A stretch of 14,682 nt of DNA from Deltaproteobacteria bacterium (GTDB taxonomy: Bacteria > Desulfobacterota > Binatia > Bin18), in assembly GCA_016200595.1 (NCBI GenBank), contig JACQEL010001011.1, positions 1-14,682 on the forward strand, written 5' to 3'. Position numbers and translations under genes: made by a program. The notes beneath the pieces were generated by a model. It was not told the DNA's origin, made no database searches, and saw nothing but the letters and a program-made list of their open reading frames with translations. This document shows positions 12,821-14,682 of the stretch, piece by piece. Position 1 is the stretch's first letter, and each line of letters begins with the position of its first letter.

Positions 12821-13225
12821 GTGACAGGTGACTGGATGGAACCACAAGCGATAAATGATACTGTCCGTCTCGACCGCTGGCTCTGGGCTACGCGTTTCTA
12901 CAAAAGCCGAGCACTGGCCGCGGAGGCCTGCGATGGCAGCAAGGTCGAAGTGAACGGCCACCCGGCCAAACCTCACAAATTGGTGCGCGTGAACGATACG
13001 GTTTCTTTTACGCATCCGAGCGGTCCTAAAGAACTGAAAGTTCTCGCTCTGGCCGAGCGACGCGGGCCTGCCCCTGAGGCCCGCTTGCTCTACGAAGATC
13101 ACTCTCCGCCTCCGCCCCCGCGCGAAACACGCCCGTTCTTTGCCCCACCGCCGTTGCGTCTCTCTGGTATGGGTCGCCCTACGAAGCGGGAGCGCCGTGA
13201 GACGGAACGGCTGCGAGGAAGATAA
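12821..13225 (+). CDS. hslR: Hsp15-like S4-domain RNA-binding protein
   Basis: A protein of 134 residues if GTG 12821 is used, or 129 from ATG 12836; GAGGG upstream of the GTG makes the first slightly better. VRLDRWLWATRFYKSRALAAE (residues 15-35), KVEVNGHPAKPHKLVRVND (41-59) and the following strand form the S4 RNA-binding fold. RRGPAPEARLLYED (80-93) and the basic tail GRPTKRERRETERLRGR are arranged as in E. coli Hsp15 (HslR, 133 residues). Hsp15 binds free 50S subunits that carry peptidyl-tRNA and rescues stalled nascent chains. A proline-rich insert (HSPPPPPRETRPFFAPPP) sits where Hsp15 has a helical linker, so some functional divergence is possible. The gene lies between repeat clusters, upstream of the threonine aldolase gene on the same strand. 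Confidence 0.85.
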   Translation: MTGDWMEPQAINDTVRLDRWLWATRFYKSRALAAEACDGSKVEVNGHPAKPHKLVRVNDTVSFTHPSGPKELKVLALAERRGPAPEARLLYEDHSPPPPPRETRPFFAPPPLRLSGMGRPTKRERRETERLRGR

Positions 13226-13228
13226 AAA

Positions 13229-13256
13229 GTTGTCAGTTGTCAGTACTCAGTTATTA
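13229..13256. repeat. Heptad tandem repeat GTTGTCA
   Basis: Four units read GTTGTCA, GTTGTCA, GTACTCA, GTTATTA, starting four bases after the S4 gene stop. This is a short tandemly repeated repetitive (STRR) sequence of the heptanucleotide kind. A related, inverted run is at 11672-11692. It directly abuts the CCCTCTCCC hairpin. Confidence 0.65.
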
Positions 13257-13262
13257 GATTTC

Positions 13263-13283
13263 CCCTCTCCCTCTGGGAGAGGG
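13263..13283. repeat. REP hairpin CCCTCTCCC-TCT-GGGAGAGGG before the threonine aldolase gene
   Basis: A perfect 9-bp stem with a TCT triloop, followed by the usual GCTAGGGTGAGGG tail of this very common bacterial repeat. The tail ends 9 bases before the ATG at 13305, and its GAGGG is the only Shine-Dalgarno-like sequence there. The hairpin could also end transcription of the S4 gene, but no T-run follows. Confidence 0.75.
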
Positions 13284-13304
13284 CTAGGGTGAGGGAACTT
13301 CTTT

Positions 13305-14351
13305 ATGATTGATCTACGCAGCGACACTGTCACCCTTCCCAGTCCGGCGATGCGCGAAGCGATGTACCGGGCTGAGTTAGGGGATGACGTGATGGGTGAA
13401 GACCCGACTGTTAATCGTCTGGAGGCACTGGCGGCGGAGATGACTGGCAAGGAGGCTGCGCTGCTCGTCGTCAGTGGCACGATGGGTAATTTGGTTTCCG
13501 TGTTGTCCCATAGCCGACGCGGAGAGGAGGCGATTCTCGGAGATCAGTCGCATATTTTTCATTTCGAGGCTGGCGGCGCTTCGGCACTGGGGGGAGTGGT
13601 TTTTCATCCAGTAGCTACTGGCCGCTTTGGCGAGTTAGACTTAAACGGGCTGAAAAATGCGATCCGACCGGCTGCCACGAATGTGCACTACGCGCCACCG
13701 GGCGTCATCTGTCTGGAGAGTACGCACAACCGGTGTGGTGGTACGATCCTGCCACCGACTTATCTGCAGGCCGTGCGTGAACTTGCTGATGCTGCCGGCA
13801 TTCCTATCCATCTCGATGGGTCACGCATCTTCAACGCGGCGGTGGCCTTAGAATGCCCCGTGCGCGAGTTGACCCGCTTTGCCGATTCGGTGCAGTTCTG
13901 CCTCTCGAAAGGGCTCTCGGCCCCCGTCGGCTCCTTAGTGTGTGGCAGTCGCGATTTTATTGCCCGGGCGCGACGGACCCGTAAGATGGTCGGTGGCGGC
14001 ATGCGCCAGGCGGGCATTATTGCCGCGGCGGGGATTGTCGCGTTGACCGAGATGGTGGAACGGCTCGCCGAAGATCATCGCCACGCGCGGATTCTCGCTG
14101 AGGGGCTGGTCGAGTTGCCAGGGATGCACCTTGATCTCGACACCGTACAGACCAACCTGGTGATCCTCGGTCCACGTGCTCCGCATCCTGAAGGCCCCTC
14201 CTTCGCGCAAGAGCTGGCGCGCGCGGGGGTCAAAATCGGCGACATCGGAGGCGGTCGTTTCCGTGCCGTTACGCATTATGGCATCGCTCAGGCGGACATT
14301 CATGAAGCCGTACGAGTGATGCAGAAGACCTGGAGAGAGCTGCGGTATTGA
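13305..14351 (+). CDS. ltaE: Low-specificity L-threonine aldolase (PLP-dependent)
   Basis: A 348-residue fold-type I PLP enzyme. It starts with the hallmark MIDLRSDTVTLPSPAMREAM, then GDDVMGEDPTVNRLE (26-40), VVSGTMGN (55-62; phosphate-binding turn), DQSHIFHFEAGG (80-91; His83 stacks on the cofactor in the E. coli enzyme), CLESTHNRCGG (136-146), HLDGSRIFNAAVAL (169-182; Asp171 and Arg174) and CLSKGLSAPVGS (199-210), where Lys202 forms the Schiff base. All catalytic elements are intact and the length is normal. The enzyme cleaves L-threonine and L-allo-threonine to glycine and acetaldehyde and acts reversibly on other beta-hydroxy amino acids, in the cytoplasm as a tetramer. The ribosome site seems to come from the adjacent repeat (GAGGG, nine bases upstream). 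A GGCCGC hairpin follows the gene. It is probably transcribed alone or with the S4 gene. Confidence 0.95.
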   Translation: MIDLRSDTVTLPSPAMREAMYRAELGDDVMGEDPTVNRLEALAAEMTGKEAALLVVSGTMGNLVSVLSHSRRGEEAILGDQSHIFHFEAGGASALGGVVFHPVATGRFGELDLNGLKNAIRPAATNVHYAPPGVICLESTHNRCGGTILPPTYLQAVRELADAAGIPIHLDGSRIFNAAVALECPVRELTRFADSVQFCLSKGLSAPVGSLVCGSRDFIARARRTRKMVGGGMRQAGIIAAAGIVALTEMVERLAEDHRHARILAEGLVELPGMHLDLDTVQTNLVILGPRAPHPEGPSFAQELARAGVKIGDIGGGRFRAVTHYGIAQADIHEAVRVMQKTWRELRY

Positions 14352-14682
14352 GGAGAGTCCGGCCTTAAAAGACTGACCTACTGTCCTAGGCCGCTCCGCG
14401 GCCTCCTGCCGCGTGGCGTACTGCTCTGAGGGTCGCGGGGGGGTTGAACCCCCGGCGACCTGCACACCCGCCGTTCACCCTTCGACATGCTCAGGGCGAA
14501 CGGGGTAGGGGTGGAAAGCGTTGAAGAGTTGCCGTTCGTGCCGAGCCTGTCGAAGCACGAACACCGCTTGGCGCGAACCGTGCCAGAATTCTGATATGCA
14601 CCCACAACCCTGGCGTTGCTGTTCCTGACCTTTAGGTTGGGGTAAAATAAGATCCTACGCAGAGTCTATCGAAGGGCCGAAG
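14352..14682. other. Repeat-rich 3' end of window, no gene recognised
   Basis: After the hairpin at 14388-14404 comes a second one, 14431-14460, with outer arms GGTCGC/GCGACC and an inner G-run/C-run stem around GTTGAA. Next are two diverged inverted segments, CCCTTCGACATGCTCAGGGC (about 14478-14497) and GAGCCTGTCGAAGCACGAAC (about 14543-14562), in the style of the CCTTCGACAGGCTCAGG repeats. Another fragment, TATCGAAGGG, lies near the end. The 14572-14660 stretch is AT-richer and could lead into a gene beyond the window, but no start is visible. Open frames here on either strand are short and match nothing. Confidence 0.55.
14388..14404. terminator. Hairpin AGGCCGC-TCC-GCGGCCT after the threonine aldolase gene
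   Basis: A 7-bp GC-rich stem with a TCC triloop lies 36 bases after the stop codon. It may serve as a terminator, although no T-run follows. The TCC loop also occurs in the triloop hairpin at 12776-12800, so it may be another member of that repeat family. Confidence 0.45.

Noticed and set aside
12479..13102. 207-codon minus-strand frame across the LLM/hslR junction
   Set aside because: It crosses triloop palindromes and two real genes on the other strand; low-complexity Arg/Pro/Ser tail.
14431..14460. Possible tRNA or structured RNA (GGGGGTTGAACCCCC)
   Set aside because: It contains a GTTGAA loop reminiscent of a T-arm, but no cloverleaf, anticodon arm or acceptor stem can be built around it; a simple hairpin explains it.

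Overview
The window is a GC-rich bacterial chromosome segment with short operons, generous intergenic spaces and many palindromic REP-like repeats. The gene mix is a DUF1329 exported protein, two luciferase-like (LLM) oxidoreductases, an SMP-30 propeller protein, an M20 amidohydrolase and a large winged-helix/NTPase/TPR regulator. This resembles uncultivated soil, marine or sponge-associated lineages near Binatota/Desulfobacterota or Tectomicrobia (Entotheonella). That assignment is an inference from gene content; no marker gene is present.

Left part (1-4856): the 5' end of a SnoaL/NTF2-like gene leaves the window on the minus strand. An exported DUF1329 protein (minus) and a MarR-family regulator (plus) are divergent, and their shared intergenic region holds a perfect TATAAT box flanked by two copies of TCCTTAGGAC, which suggests autoregulation. 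A repeat-filled gap follows, then a divergent pair: an LLM oxidoreductase (minus) and an SMP-30/gluconolactonase-like protein (plus). Just after the latter is a well-spaced Shine-Dalgarno with an 11-codon ORF that looks like the stump of a lost operon partner.

Middle (4857-7218): a 176-bp non-coding element with perfect 13-bp terminal inverted repeats and a 9/10 direct repeat on its flanks (MITE-like) sits 2 bases from the stop codon of a gene remnant. Two remnants lie in tandem on the minus strand, both lacking their N-terminal parts: a MoaD/ThiS sulfur carrier ending in GlyGly and an RmlC-like epimerase/cupin. Next are a 19-bp perfect inverted repeat and a membrane desaturase that closely resembles eukaryotic dihydroceramide delta-4 desaturases (DEGS). 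About 530 bases packed with GGC-TCT-GCC type hairpins follow.

Right part (7219-14682): a 1006-residue OmpR-type winged-helix / AAA NTPase / TPR regulator whose interdomain linker is encoded by heptanucleotide repeats; a convergent M20 amidohydrolase; a second LLM oxidoreductase; an Hsp15-like S4 RNA-binding protein; and a low-specificity threonine aldolase. The window ends in about 330 bases of repeats with no gene.

No tRNA, rRNA, CRISPR array or transposase was found. The unusual signals are the DEGS-like desaturase, the eroded MoaD/RmlC locus beside the MITE-like element, the triloop hairpin family, and the heptad repeats that occur both between genes and inside a coding sequence.
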